Origin: Shewanella nanhaiensis
Lineage (GTDB): Bacteria; Pseudomonadota; Gammaproteobacteria; Enterobacterales; Shewanellaceae
Length of the DNA: 64,000 bases
Direction of reading: 5' to 3'
NCBI RefSeq assembly: GCF_019457885.1
Contig: NZ_JAHZST010000018.1
Coordinates: forward strand, 1 to 64,000
A model generated the notes under the pieces. The model was not told the origin of the DNA. It ran no database searches and saw only the letters and a program-made list of their open reading frames with translations. The position numbers and the translations under genes are program-made. Positions 1-8,963 of the stretch are shown here, piece by piece; positions within the stretch are counted from its first letter, which is position 1, and each line of letters starts with the position of its first letter.

Positions 1-47
1 CATTTCCAGGCGCCTAATTTAGTTTTATGCGTAAGCTTGAAACTAAA

Positions 48-124
48 GGAGCGGTAGTTCAGTTGGTTAGAATACCGGCCTGTCACGCCGGGGGTCGCGG
101 GTTCGAGTCCCGTCCGCTCCGCCA
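48..124 (+). tRNA. tRNA-Asp (GTC), intact
   Basis: A complete 77-nt cloverleaf ending in an encoded CCA. The 7-bp acceptor stem GGAGCGG pairs with CCGCTCC, the anticodon stem CCGGC pairs with GCCGG around a seven-base loop with anticodon GTC (82-84), and the T arm carries GGTTCGAGTCC. A Rho-independent terminator follows directly. This is the only fully regular copy of three tRNA-Asp-like units in the first 660 bases; the window may start inside a longer RNA operon. Confidence 0.95.
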
Positions 125-134
125 ACATTACGAT

Positions 135-163
135 AAGCCCTAGCAGAAATGCTAGGGCTTTTT
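135..163 (+). terminator. Terminator after tRNA-Asp
   Basis: Ten-bp stem AAGCCCTAGC / GCTAGGGCTT with loop AGAAAT, followed by a T run. Confidence 0.85.
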
Positions 164-195
164 CGTATCTCAATTATTTATAAAACATAAGAGCA

Positions 196-291
196 GAGCG
201 GTAGTTCAGTTGGTTAGGGCTTTTAATTAGAGATAGTCGGCCTGTCTCACGTGCCGAAGGCACACGGGTTCGAGTCCCGTCCGCTCCGCCA
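196..291 (+). pseudogene. tRNA-Asp-like unit 2, interrupted by inserts
   Basis: Starts like the intact tRNA-Asp (GAGCGGTAGTTCAGTTGGTTAG), though the first acceptor base is A instead of G, and ends with the same T arm, acceptor 3' strand and CCA. The D-loop/anticodon side carries extra bases (about 218-238) and the anticodon 3' stem and variable region are replaced by a segment containing the hairpin GTGCC-gaa-GGCAC. A GTC triplet remains. The normal 7-base anticodon loop is lost, so it is probably not a working aspartate tRNA. Confidence 0.7.
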
Positions 292-300
292 CTTACATCG

Positions 301-330
301 AAGCCTCGTCAGAAATGACGAGGCTTTTTT
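301..330 (+). terminator. Terminator after tRNA-Asp-like unit 2
   Basis: Stem AAGCCTCGTC / GACGAGGCTT with loop AGAAAT and a T run. The design and loop are the same as the terminator of unit 1 but the stem sequence has changed with compensating bases. Confidence 0.8.
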
Positions 331-348
331 GTATTTTAAGAATTACAC

Positions 349-522
349 GAGCGGTAGTTCAGTTGGACTTACATTGTTCCAGACAATGTTGAGCATACAC
401 TCCATCCATGGAGATATTAGGGCTTTTTATTAGAGATAGTCGGCCTGTCACGCCGGGGGTCGCGGGTTCGTCTCTTGATAAGAGCAAGTCCGCTCCAGCT
501 CCGCTTTGCTTCGCGCTAGCCA
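349..522 (+). pseudogene. tRNA-Asp-like unit 3, heavily interrupted
   Basis: Pieces of tRNA-Asp appear in order: GAGCGGTAGTTCAGTTGG (349-366), the anticodon arm with CTGTCAC loop (near 440-455), GTCGCGGGTTCG, GTCCGCTCC (488-496) and GCCA (519-522). Between them lie inserts, nearly all palindromic: ACATTG/CAATGT (371-389), CTCCAT/ATGGAG (400-413), CTCTT/AAGAG (472-484). A block near 418-446 is shared with unit 2. The acceptor stem, D arm and T arm are no longer contiguous, so this is a tRNA fossil or a repeat-invaded copy. Confidence 0.65.
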
Positions 523-605
523 ACATGGATGTAGGGAATGTAGAAAACGTCAGGAACAGTTTTTCTACCGTAAGCTCACAGCTATCGTTGTACCCACCCA
601 CAAAC
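519..605 (+). repeat. Repeat-like insert with hairpin after tRNA-Asp-like unit 3
   Basis: Between GCCAACA and the leader of the downstream terminator there are about 75 bases absent from unit 1. They contain a strong hairpin, GTAGAAAA (540-547) with TTTTCTAC (561-568). The text resembles short interspersed repeats that I associate with Shewanella genomes, but I cannot confirm the family without a search. Confidence 0.4.
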
Positions 606-614
606 ATTACGATG

Positions 615-657
615 AGCCCTAGCAACTCTTATAAACTAAGAATGCTAGGGCTTTTTT
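615..657 (+). terminator. Terminator of unit 3 with enlarged loop
   Basis: Same stem as unit 1, AGCCCTAGC (615-623) and GCTAGGGCT (644-652), plus T run. Its loop has grown from 6 to 20 bases and contains a small nested hairpin TCTTA/TAAGA (627-641). Confidence 0.7.
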
Positions 658-759
658 GTGTCTGGAATTTAACGTTTTGATGTCGCGGCCGTCCCGTCCA
701 AGAGCGTCCATGTATAACAGCCCTACAAGGGGAAGCTTTATCATTGATAAGGCTTAAGA

Positions 760-1791
760 TTAACAGTATCGTCTTTTGGGAGCTGCTCTGTGCTGTTTGT
801 AGTTTCCCAAGCTTGCAGAGGAGGGGAAGGTTAAAAGTGTTTGTGAGTGTTGCTCTATAAACCTTGTACCTGCGAGTTTTCCTAATTGGTAGTCTTGCTC
901 TAGGTCTGACTCTCGACTGCCCAAGATTTTGCTCTTTAACCCTTGTTCTGGAAATATCTGGATCACTTCCACTTCCGTAGGTGGTGATTCGATAAACTTT
1001 AATGACTCTCGATAAGCATGCTCATGATGCACAAAGTAATCGATAGCCTTTGGGCATTGATTTGATGAGCATATCCATGACTTTAAGCGGTTTACCCATG
1101 GGGTGTGAGCTGCGTACTCTTTAGGGAGGGTTCGTAAAACCACTATCTTGCGAGCTCCACGCTTATAAGCTTCCTCGACGGGAAGCGGCGCAGATAGTCC
1201 TCCGTCAACATGGAAGTTATCATCAAGTTTGACCCCTTTTCGATAGAGAAAGGGGAGTGCACTTGAGGCTTTCAGTAGAGTAAGCCAGTTCTCTTGGCTA
1301 GGACTGAAGAAGTTCGCTTGATAATTGGATATGTTGGTTGTTGAGATAAGCAGCTGCCGCTGTGCTAATTTTTTTAAGCCACATTGGGTATTTAACTTGT
1401 GTGGCTGTTTGATTTTATCCGTTTGTCCTACAGTGCCAACTTGATTGAAATACCAATCTAGATCCACCGTGTTCTTTCCCGTTAGCGAGCGGCTAAGATT
1501 AAAAAATTGCGGGGAACGTGACAGGTTTGAGATCGATGTTTGTGCAAACCCTAGCTGACGAGTGATAAAGCTTGATAAATTTTGTGCTCCGGCTGAGGTG
1601 CCAATTAACAGTTGAAAAGGGTTAAAATCATTTTCTAGCCAAGCATCCAAGATCCCAGCTGTGAATATGCCTCTTTGTCCACCTCCCTCTGCAACGAGTG
1701 CTGTTTGCGCTAACGGTAGTGAAAGTGCTTGCTTATTCTCATAAGTGGATAGGTTTTGTGACTGAATTGGATTAAATGGTATGGATGGCAT
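760..1791 (-). CDS. Patatin-like phospholipase family protein
   Basis: 343 residues. It shows the patatin hydrolase signature: oxyanion-hole glycines GGGQRG (about 36-41), nucleophile elbow GTSAG with Ser66, and the DGG of the Ser-Asp dyad at about 196-198. Patatin-fold enzymes are lipid acyl hydrolases; the bacterial YjjU/RssA-type members have no settled substrate. There is no signal peptide or membrane segment, so a cytoplasmic or peripheral enzyme is expected. It is transcribed alone, towards the tRNA array. The C-terminus is short and basic. Family call is firm; substrate is unknown. Confidence 0.85.
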   Translation of the reverse strand: MPSIPFNPIQSQNLSTYENKQALSLPLAQTALVAEGGGQRGIFTAGILDAWLENDFNPFQLLIGTSAGAQNLSSFITRQLGFAQTSISNLSRSPQFFNLSRSLTGKNTVDLDWYFNQVGTVGQTDKIKQPHKLNTQCGLKKLAQRQLLISTTNISNYQANFFSPSQENWLTLLKASSALPFLYRKGVKLDDNFHVDGGLSAPLPVEEAYKRGARKIVVLRTLPKEYAAHTPWVNRLKSWICSSNQCPKAIDYFVHHEHAYRESLKFIESPPTEVEVIQIFPEQGLKSKILGSRESDLEQDYQLGKLAGTRFIEQHSQTLLTFPSSASLGNYKQHRAAPKRRYC

Positions 1792-2014
1792 AGTTTGACC
1801 CGATTAACATATTCCCCCAATGGAATGGGTTCAATCTATAGCAGTAAACTCAGCTTGTATAATTGATAAATTCAATCACTCAAATAGATAAACTCTATAA
1901 GCGTTTGCTAAATAAGCTTTGTATTTTCACTGGTACATATTGTAGGGAAGAAACTAGATGCTAACTAGGATAGGTTAGCATCTGAGTGTTTACATATGGT
2001 GCTTGTTAGTGTGT

Positions 2015-2686
2015 TTATTTGTCAGTTTTATTGATTTTTTCTTTAAACGCCTTACGAGTCGTTTCATCTGCTTGGCTATACCAAAAATCAAGAATCCTAC
2101 TGATATTTTGCTGATCTTTTAATTCAGGAGCCTTATCTTTTAAGACCTCTAGTTCTAGTTGAGGGTTCGTTGAAGGAGTTGAGATAACGACACTCGTGGG
2201 GGCTAAACTCTTTACGGCGGCAGGGGCATCTGTTTTATTGTAGTTCAGCACCTCTTTACTATAGTTTCGTCCGAGCTGTATCCCCTCTTTACGCAGTACT
2301 CCTGTTTGAATCGGCAGTGCAACTCTTTGACTGTCTTCGATTGTGACTTGAGGGGTTTGGTTAAATTTATCACTTTGACTGCTAGATCTTAGTGAGGGTA
2401 AGACTAAAGAGAGCGTCTTATCTTCAGCGGTAAAGCTTAAGACAATTGCTTCAGAGCTGAATCGTTTATCCTGCCCTTGGGATCTATATTTTGTGTGGTA
2501 TTTAAACACAATTTGACTAGTGCCATTTTCAAGGGAGATCTGCGACAGTTTTGAGCTTTTAGCGCCATTAACAACTAATAGTTCCGCGGACTTAGGGAGT
2601 GTTAACTTATTGCCAGCCGACACTGGAGCGATGAATATGAGAGGAATTATCCCTGTAAGTGCGAATGTGAGAAGAGGGTGTTTCAT
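2015..2686 (-). CDS. DUF2057 (YccT-like) secreted protein
   Basis: 223 residues with a clear signal peptide (hydrophobic 5-22, cleavage likely after VSA-G). The opening of the mature protein, with LTLPKSAELLVVNGAK, matches the DUF2057/UPF0319 family, typified by E. coli YccT (CsgI), a periplasmic protein reported to restrain curli assembly. A curli-related role cannot be assumed here because no curli genes lie nearby. An AGGAC motif lies upstream of the ATG. It is a single gene with no obvious operon partner. Confidence 0.75.
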   Translation of the reverse strand: MKHPLLTFALTGIIPLIFIAPVSAGNKLTLPKSAELLVVNGAKSSKLSQISLENGTSQIVFKYHTKYRSQGQDKRFSSEAIVLSFTAEDKTLSLVLPSLRSSSQSDKFNQTPQVTIEDSQRVALPIQTGVLRKEGIQLGRNYSKEVLNYNKTDAPAAVKSLAPTSVVISTPSTNPQLELEVLKDKAPELKDQQNISRILDFWYSQADETTRKAFKEKINKTDK

Positions 2687-2924
2687 CGAAAAGTCCTAGT
2701 GTAAAAGCTAAATTATACCCAGAGGCATGGCTAGGTGCATTTATATCACTATTTAGGGGATAAGAGATCTGTTTTTTATTTGATTCACTTGTTTTGTTAT
2801 TGAATTAAATGAAACGAGTGTTGAGGGATCCTCTGTTCTGCTTTGTTATGTTTAGATATTTATAACAGTTTTATCAGTAGATAGGGGGTATACTTCTTAT
2901 CTGTTTTTTCTCTTGGAGAGAGAT

Positions 2925-3290
2925 GTGCTCACTAAAATTCTCATCACTGCGCTTATCATCGTAGGAGCCCTATTTTATCTGCGTAAACCGGCTGCCAGTG
3001 TAAAGAGTCAAGGTACAAGTAAACTTGGCCAACAGATGATGTTTAGGTATCTGGTTTATGGCTTGATCGCGACCTCGTTATTGGCAAGTGGAGGCTACTG
3101 GTATTGGAATTGGCAAGATGGGAATCAAGTGGTCACTGTGACAATAGTATCGCCACTTGAGCAGAGTTCAGAAACCTATCAAGTAAGAAAGAAAGATATT
3201 TTAGCCAGTGAGATCACAACACTTGATGGACTGAGCATACGTTTATCAAATCAAGAGCGTGTTATTATTGCTAAATCAATTCAAGAGTGA
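2925..3290 (+). CDS. Small inner-membrane protein, unknown function
   Basis: About 121 residues from the GTG at 2925, chosen because GGAGAG lies 4-9 bases upstream; a TTG at 2913 would add four residues but has no ribosome site. There are two hydrophobic helices (roughly residues 4-18 and 42-60) followed by a soluble, probably periplasmic tail with mixed beta character. I recognise no catalytic motif and no named family. It lies upstream of corA on the same strand, with 118 bases between, and could be co-transcribed. Confidence 0.65.
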   Translation: MLTKILITALIIVGALFYLRKPAASVKSQGTSKLGQQMMFRYLVYGLIATSLLASGGYWYWNWQDGNQVVTVTIVSPLEQSSETYQVRKKDILASEITTLDGLSIRLSNQERVIIAKSIQE

Positions 3291-3408
3291 ACAGAACCTG
3301 TAGTTTAGGTAAACTTTTTCAATCGTTTTATATCAGGTAAAATGTTTTCACTTTAACCCTGCGCTCTGCTTGCGGATGTTTTGGCAAAGTGTTTTTTCAG
3401 GAGGAGCT

Positions 3409-4356
3409 ATGATAACAGCTTATATTTATATCAATAGAAAACTAACTATAAATGAGCTAGATACTCAAGATAAGGTGCCGCCAGGCACACTTTGGTTAGA
3501 TCTTTTTAAGCCCACCGATGAAGAGCGAGAGTGGCTTAGTAAGTACTCGGTTGAAGAGGTGCCTGATGAAGAGGATATCAATGAGATTGAGGCTTCGGCT
3601 CGCTTTTACCAAAACAATGATGGTTTACATATTAACTCCCTGTTTCCTCAGCGAGTCGGTCAGTATGTTCGCGGTGTAAACGTCTCTTTTAATTTACGAA
3701 AAGATTTTCTGTTAACGATCAGAGAAGATGATGTCGGCTTAATTCGTTTACTACGTAACTACCTAAGATTAGGGCGTATTGAGGTTGAAACTCCTCAGGG
3801 CCTATTTTTAGAGCTCTTTAACTTGAAGGTCGATTACCTGTCAGATTTAATTGAAGATATTTACTCTGTGGTAGACGGCGTTAGTGAACAGGTTTTTGAT
3901 AACGATGAACTGGATAAAGTCTTTAAATTGATCACCTTGCAAGAGGACTCTAACGGTAAAATACGTTTGAGCCTGCTTGATACACAAAGATCGTTACGTT
4001 ACATGCAGCGTTATTATCGTGGCCAATTGACCGATGAGGATCTTAAAGATCTGCGAGAGATGCTGTCTGATATTGAATCTTTGATGCCCCATAGTCAGTT
4101 TATTTTTGACAAGTTAAACTTTTTGCTCGATGCAGCCATGGGCTTTAGCGGATTGCAGCAGAATAAAATTATCAAAATTTTCTCGGTTGCGGCAGTGATC
4201 TTTCTTCCTCCCACAGTGATAGCCAGTGCCTACGGAATGAACTTTGTGAATATGCCGGAGCTAGAGTGGCAATTTGGTTATCCTATGGCAGTTTTGATGA
4301 TGATAGGCAGTGCAGCAAGCACTTACCTGTTCTTTAAGCGAAAGGGCTGGCTATAG
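3409..4356 (+). CDS. corA: CorA-family magnesium/divalent cation transporter
   Basis: 316 residues from the ATG at 3409, preceded by AGGAGGAGC; an upstream in-frame start at 3370 lacks this site. It has the long charged cytoplasmic domain of CorA, then two C-terminal membrane helices with the YGMNF signature at the end of the first, the hallmark selectivity motif of CorA channels. The extreme C-terminus is basic (FFKRKGWL), as usual. Mg2+ is the default substrate; Co2+/Ni2+ or Zn2+ transport is possible for this family. Confidence 0.9.
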   Translation: MITAYIYINRKLTINELDTQDKVPPGTLWLDLFKPTDEEREWLSKYSVEEVPDEEDINEIEASARFYQNNDGLHINSLFPQRVGQYVRGVNVSFNLRKDFLLTIREDDVGLIRLLRNYLRLGRIEVETPQGLFLELFNLKVDYLSDLIEDIYSVVDGVSEQVFDNDELDKVFKLITLQEDSNGKIRLSLLDTQRSLRYMQRYYRGQLTDEDLKDLREMLSDIESLMPHSQFIFDKLNFLLDAAMGFSGLQQNKIIKIFSVAAVIFLPPTVIASAYGMNFVNMPELEWQFGYPMAVLMMIGSAASTYLFFKRKGWL

Positions 4357-4370
4357 TTTGTTTGAGCAGG

Positions 4371-4685
4371 TTATAGTTTTTTAGGCGGCAGAGTTAACAC
4401 TTTGGCATTTTGTTCTCTAAACTCCTGAGGGTTATTGATTATATCGTTAAGGGCAATAAACTTATCATTCATAATGCTGATGGCCAGATAGCAGCGATGA
4501 AAAGGGTTGCTGCAGCGAGACATCTGTTGTTCCAGATGAAAGTGCATTGAGATAAGCTGCTCCTTATTGGATTCGGGGCAGTGATCAATCGCCTCTTTAC
4601 AGAGTTTTTTTTGTAGTCGTTCTAGCTCTTCAGGATTATTTTCTGCTAACCATTTTAAGCTGTCGAAGTTGGGTAGCTGCGTCAT
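4371..4685 (-). CDS. DUF3135 family protein
   Basis: 104 residues when started at the ATG at 4685, which has GGAGAGG just upstream; the reading frame stays open to 4760 but that extension has no ribosome site. It is a small, mostly helical cytoplasmic protein opening with LPNFDSLKWLAENNPEEL, which I recognise as the DUF3135 type of marine gammaproteobacteria. Function is unknown. It is convergent with corA. Confidence 0.7.
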   Translation of the reverse strand: MTQLPNFDSLKWLAENNPEELERLQKKLCKEAIDHCPESNKEQLISMHFHLEQQMSRCSNPFHRCYLAISIMNDKFIALNDIINNPQEFREQNAKVLTLPPKKL

Positions 4686-4799
4686 ATCCTCTCCCGCCAA
4701 TAGAAAGTGATACTCTAAAATTAGTGAAGAGAACGCTATAGAGCAAGAAATGGAAGGCAATCAGCCTAGTTAGCTCCTATCCTGAAACCTGAAAATGGA

Positions 4800-6059
4800 T
4801 TAACTGTTTTGGCCGAAAAAGTAACTGACTCTTTCTCTTGGGTTTAAATATTTATAAACCTTTTCAGGCAAGGCTGCAGGAGGGATACAGCGAACAATAG
4901 TTAATCCCTCTGCTTCCAGATCGACAATGGGAGCTTGCTCTTTAGGGATCATAGCGTCATAGGCTAAGATCCGTGGGAAAAGAAGCTTATTTAGGTTAAC
5001 GGCCATGACCATGGCAAACTGGCCTGACGAAAGCTCGACTATGCTGCCTGGTGGATAGATCCCCAGCATTTTTATTAGGTTTCCTGTGTACTGCTGATTT
5101 AACTTAGTTTTGAAGTGTTTAAACATATAGCCTAATGCAGCATAAGGAGTTCTAGGCTTAGATTGAGCGTCAGGGTGGCAGAGCATGTCATAGGTATTAA
5201 TGACAGCTACAAGTTGGGAGAGCTTATCTAAACTCTTCTCCTTTAAGCCTCTAGGAAAGCCTGAGCCATCTAAGTGCTCATGATGGTTGAGAATGATAGG
5301 TATCGCTTCCGATGGGAAGTTTTCCGCAAGCTGCAGTATCTTCTCCCCCATTACAGGATGTTGTTTGAAGAAGTTTTTTTCCGGAGGGGTAAGCGGTGTT
5401 TTCTTTTTTAGAATACTTGCTGGAACTTTCAGCTTGCCAGTATCGTGAAATAGAGAGCCAATGCCGACCAGCTCAATATCTGCTCGTGACCAACCTAACT
5501 CTTTTGCCATTAACATAGATAAAATGGCAACGTTTAATGAGTGATAGTAGATCCCTTCATCATCTTTTGCATCTCCCATCAAATGGAGCACCAAATTATC
5601 CGAATTGAGCAACTGTTCACTCATATCATGGATTAACTCTTTGGCGTCGTTGACCGCATTCAGTGGCCTGTTTCTAAGCTTAGAGACCACACTGCGCATC
5701 TTTGACACAGAGCGATCAAACTCTTGCTCAGTTTTTCTTAACTGACGTCGCATTTTCTGGTGTACGTCTATGCGCTCACTTTTATACTGACTCATCTCTT
5801 TAGCGAGAGAGTCGAGATCATTAGCGGCTTTGGGAGGGGGTTGAGTTTGTAGCGGTTGCTCGGTATCAAGCTGGACTTCAGAACGTTCTAAATCGATGAA
5901 AACATGGCTAATGCCTAAACGTTTGATCAGCTCTATCTGCGCATCTTGTTTAAGTTTAAAACTGCTAAAAAGAAAAGGGTGATCTTTCCATGACACAGGC
6001 AGCTTTATAAAGTTACCTATCTGCAGCTCTTCGACCGATACTTTGACGCTTTTTTTCAT
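4800..6059 (-). CDS. HD-GYP c-di-GMP phosphodiesterase with DUF3391
   Basis: 419 residues. The N-terminal third matches the DUF3391 domain that often precedes HD-GYP modules, followed by a charged helical linker (about 85-135). The HD-GYP domain has the metal-binding HD pair in LFHDTGKL and the HHEHLDGSGFPRGL block; the GYP-equivalent is GFP, as in many active members. These enzymes hydrolyse c-di-GMP. No membrane segment. It is a single gene, divergent from the oxygenase at 6209. Confidence 0.88.
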   Translation of the reverse strand: MKKSVKVSVEELQIGNFIKLPVSWKDHPFLFSSFKLKQDAQIELIKRLGISHVFIDLERSEVQLDTEQPLQTQPPPKAANDLDSLAKEMSQYKSERIDVHQKMRRQLRKTEQEFDRSVSKMRSVVSKLRNRPLNAVNDAKELIHDMSEQLLNSDNLVLHLMGDAKDDEGIYYHSLNVAILSMLMAKELGWSRADIELVGIGSLFHDTGKLKVPASILKKKTPLTPPEKNFFKQHPVMGEKILQLAENFPSEAIPIILNHHEHLDGSGFPRGLKEKSLDKLSQLVAVINTYDMLCHPDAQSKPRTPYAALGYMFKHFKTKLNQQYTGNLIKMLGIYPPGSIVELSSGQFAMVMAVNLNKLLFPRILAYDAMIPKEQAPIVDLEAEGLTIVRCIPPAALPEKVYKYLNPRERVSYFFGQNS

Positions 6060-6208
6060 TTTATTTTTAGATTTTATACTGCTACTGCTTGAGATTATTC
6101 CAGAAATCAGTGCTTTGTTACAGTGATAATTTAAGTTTACCTATGTACTTTACAACTGGTTAACCTATATGCAAGCATACCTAGGATTATCAGAATAAAA
6201 AGTAGGCC

Positions 6209-6904
6209 ATGATGGATTTTATAGAAGTTTACCCTAATGCAATTCCTGAGGATCTATGTGATCGATTAATTGAAACCTTTGAAAAGCATCAAGGGGTGGT
6301 CGACGGATGCACAGGTAATGGCGTGGATTTAACCAAGAAGGTTAGTCGTGATCTGACCCTTGATAGTTTTGAAGATCTGTTTCCATTAAGAAATGAACTT
6401 CTCTCATATACACTCAAGCACTCCACGAGCTATTTCAATAAATATGCGATGGCACTTATGGGGGCGGTTTCAGTGCAAGTGGCGGATGAAAAAGGCCAAG
6501 GGGTGACACTGGTACCTGATAACTATCAGACACTAGGCGAGCCTAGAGCTGAGGCTCTAGTGAAATACCTGTATCGCAGTGGCACCATTAATGTACAGAA
6601 GTACCCTAAGTCTCTGGGAGGCTACCCCCATTGGCATTCAGAGCAGTTCCCGCAAGCAGGCCATAATGAAGCACTACATAGAGTGGTGCTCTATATGTTT
6701 TACCTCAATGATGTTGAGGAGGGCGGTGAGACAGAGTTCTTCTATCAAGAGAGGAAGTTAAAACCAAAAAAGGGAACCATGGTGATAGCCCCTGCTGGCT
6801 TTACTCATTCTCATCGCGGCAATATGCCAATCAGTGGCGATAAATACATTGCCACATCTTGGGTGATGTTTAATCGTGCAGAGCAGTTATACAAAGCTGT
6901 ATAA
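6209..6904 (+). CDS. 2OG-Fe(II) oxygenase (prolyl 4-hydroxylase type)
   Basis: 231 residues, ATG at 6209 with a second ATG at 6212. The C-terminal half is a double-stranded beta-helix with a HWHSEQ segment supplying the H-x-E iron ligands, the long strand LHRVVLYMFYLNDVEEGGETEFF, and the distal THSHRG block supplying the third His and the Arg that binds 2-oxoglutarate. The substrate is unknown; similar bacterial enzymes hydroxylate prolyl residues. It ends in a terminator shared with phoQ. Confidence 0.82.
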   Translation: MMDFIEVYPNAIPEDLCDRLIETFEKHQGVVDGCTGNGVDLTKKVSRDLTLDSFEDLFPLRNELLSYTLKHSTSYFNKYAMALMGAVSVQVADEKGQGVTLVPDNYQTLGEPRAEALVKYLYRSGTINVQKYPKSLGGYPHWHSEQFPQAGHNEALHRVVLYMFYLNDVEEGGETEFFYQERKLKPKKGTMVIAPAGFTHSHRGNMPISGDKYIATSWVMFNRAEQLYKAV

Positions 6905-6905
6905 A

Positions 6906-6942
6906 ATAAAGGCTTTAACCTAATTTGGTTAAAGCCTTTATT
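6906..6942. terminator. Bidirectional terminator between oxygenase gene and phoQ
   Basis: Stem AAAGGCTTTAACC / GGTTAAAGCCTTT with loop TAATTT. A-rich and T-rich flanks allow it to serve both converging genes. Confidence 0.85.
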
Positions 6943-6948
6943 AATCAA

Positions 6949-8298
6949 CTAGATTGGTATGGTAATGATAAACTTAGCGCCTTCCAGATCTGAGTTTTCA
7001 ATTTCCAATTTTCCACCATAGCTAGTCACAATTTCATGGCAAACTGCTAGGCCTATGCCTTGTCCTGCTTTTTGTGTGTCGGCTCTGACACCACGCTGGA
7101 TGATCTTCTGTTTAATGCTATCGTCGACGCCCTGTCCATCATCTTCTACGATCAACAAGAACTCGCCATGATCGTTGTAGCTGGCGCTCACTCTAACTTG
7201 GCTGATACAGAGTTTAAATGCATTTTCCATCAGATTTCCACACAGCTCCATCAGATCGCCTTTATCGCCAGGGAACACATGCTCTATGGGAATATGGGCC
7301 TCAAACATCACTTGCTTATCTCGATAGACTTTAAATAACATCTGTGAGAGTTGATTAACAAGGGGCGCGACTAAGGTCTGTTCCTGCTTTAATCCTTTTC
7401 TGCCCAACATGGCACGTTTTAACTGGTATTTTACCAGTAGATCCATCTGGCTGACCTGCTCCATAATCTTCTCGCTGGCACTGTGTTTATCTAGATTGAT
7501 GTCATCTGTGATGGCATGTACAGCGGCAAGTCGGGTTTTTAGACTGTGGGCTAAGTCATTCATTGCATTTTGATATCTATCTTGTTGAGCGCTCGACTGA
7601 ACCAAAAGTTGGTTTAAGGCTTGGGTAACACCTTCAAGCTCAACGGGATAATCCTGAGATAGGCTCTTGGATTTGCCATTATTGACGCTCTCAAGTTCTG
7701 AGCGCATTCGCACCAAAGGACGCATTCCCCAATAACCTGCACTGATCAATAAAACAAGGGCTAAGGCGAGTACCATGGCCAACCTGATATAGGTCAGGCG
7801 GCTGAATTTATCGAGTTCTGCTTCTAGATTTTCCGCATCTTTCATCACCAGCAAGTTGTACTTATTACCTGCAATTTCAACGGCTAAAAGGTAGATAAAA
7901 TAGCCTTTTTCATCGGCTAAGTTGAGATAATAGGGGGGGGAGTCATTACGGATCTCATTAAAACGTTCGCAGGTATCAAATAAGCCTTTATCGACGGCTA
8001 AGGATGAGGTCCATACTTGCCTGAAGTCAGCATCACAACTGGCGATGACGTAACGCTCTGGAGTGTTGTTCTCATCAAGCCATTCACTTGTTTCTGGAAT
8101 AAGATCATGCTCTTTAAGCTCTGCGGCAACCTTAGGGATCTCTGCGATTAACTGTGCCGTTTCTTCATTATAGCTATTTTGGGCATGGAGAATATTGATC
8201 ATCCAAGCTAACCCGAAGCCCACTAAGGCGATAATGGACAGAGAGGTGAGAAACATCCGCGTGAGCAGACGTTTCTTAGGCTTAAATTTTAACTGCAT
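6949..8298 (-). CDS. phoQ: PhoQ-like sensor histidine kinase
   Basis: 449 residues: membrane helix about 12-35, periplasmic sensor 36-170, second helix 172-190, HAMP, then the kinase core. The H box NDLAHSLKTRLAAV (His251) and N box GNLMENAFKLC are distinctly PhoQ-like, and the G boxes VEDDGQGV and GQGIGLAV are intact. The acidic patch that binds Mg2+ in enterobacterial PhoQ is not evident, so the signal may differ. It overlaps the end of phoP by 10 bases, indicating translational coupling. Confidence 0.85.
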   Translation of the reverse strand: MQLKFKPKKRLLTRMFLTSLSIIALVGFGLAWMINILHAQNSYNEETAQLIAEIPKVAAELKEHDLIPETSEWLDENNTPERYVIASCDADFRQVWTSSLAVDKGLFDTCERFNEIRNDSPPYYLNLADEKGYFIYLLAVEIAGNKYNLLVMKDAENLEAELDKFSRLTYIRLAMVLALALVLLISAGYWGMRPLVRMRSELESVNNGKSKSLSQDYPVELEGVTQALNQLLVQSSAQQDRYQNAMNDLAHSLKTRLAAVHAITDDINLDKHSASEKIMEQVSQMDLLVKYQLKRAMLGRKGLKQEQTLVAPLVNQLSQMLFKVYRDKQVMFEAHIPIEHVFPGDKGDLMELCGNLMENAFKLCISQVRVSASYNDHGEFLLIVEDDGQGVDDSIKQKIIQRGVRADTQKAGQGIGLAVCHEIVTSYGGKLEIENSDLEGAKFIITIPI

Positions 8299-8963
8299 GG
8301 CAGGTTAAACTTGTAGCCTTGGCCACGTATGGTTGCGATGGGGTTATCCAGTCCGCCGCTGGTCAGTTTCTTTCTTAGCCGTGAAACCATCACCTCAATG
8401 GTATTGGGATCGCCCTCTTTGTCGGCATAAACAACATCTAATAATCTTTGCTTAGCAACCACTTCATGGCAATGGCGCATCAGGTATTCCAGAATTTGGT
8501 ATTCAAATGCGGTCACCTCCATCACCTCTTCATGCATGGTGACCTGTTTAGCGGCTAAATCTAGATTTAGTGGACCGCTGGTGATCACAGGTTTTACGAA
8601 ACCAGCGCTGCGTCTGACCAAGGCATCGAGTCTGGCTACCAGTTCCTCTTTTTGAAAAGGCTTAACTAAATAATCATCGGCACCAGCATTGAGGCCTTCA
8701 ACTTTATCCTGCCAGTTGACTCTGGCTGTTAAGATAAGCACCGGTGCTTTTAGACCATTATCCCGTAAACTTTGAATTAAACTGATCCCATCTTGATCCG
8801 GTAGACCTAAGTCGACAATTGCGACATCGATGGGGTAGTTGGTTGCTTGATAAAATCCCTCTTTAGCCGTTAATGCGACTTGAACCTGATTACCTAACTC
8901 ACTTAATTGTACCTTGAGGTGATGGGAAAGGATGGGGTCATCTTCAACAACCAAAATTCTCAT
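8289..8963 (-). CDS. phoP: PhoP-like OmpR-family response regulator
   Basis: 224 residues. The receiver domain has the acidic pair VEDD, phosphoacceptor Asp51 (IVDLGLPD) and conserved Lys101; the winged-helix DNA-binding domain follows (LEYLMRH, VVAKQRLLDVVY, TIRGQGYKF). It partners the overlapping kinase gene. In other bacteria PhoPQ controls envelope and divalent-cation genes. I found no clear PhoP box upstream. Confidence 0.88.
   Translation of the reverse strand: MRILVVEDDPILSHHLKVQLSELGNQVQVALTAKEGFYQATNYPIDVAIVDLGLPDQDGISLIQSLRDNGLKAPVLILTARVNWQDKVEGLNAGADDYLVKPFQKEELVARLDALVRRSAGFVKPVITSGPLNLDLAAKQVTMHEEVMEVTAFEYQILEYLMRHCHEVVAKQRLLDVVYADKEGDPNTIEVMVSRLRKKLTSGGLDNPIATIRGQGYKFNLPCS

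Noticed and set aside
251..680. Open frames over the tRNA-Asp array on both strands
   Set aside because: They run through tRNA pieces, hairpins and a terminator, with no ribosome site or protein-like composition.
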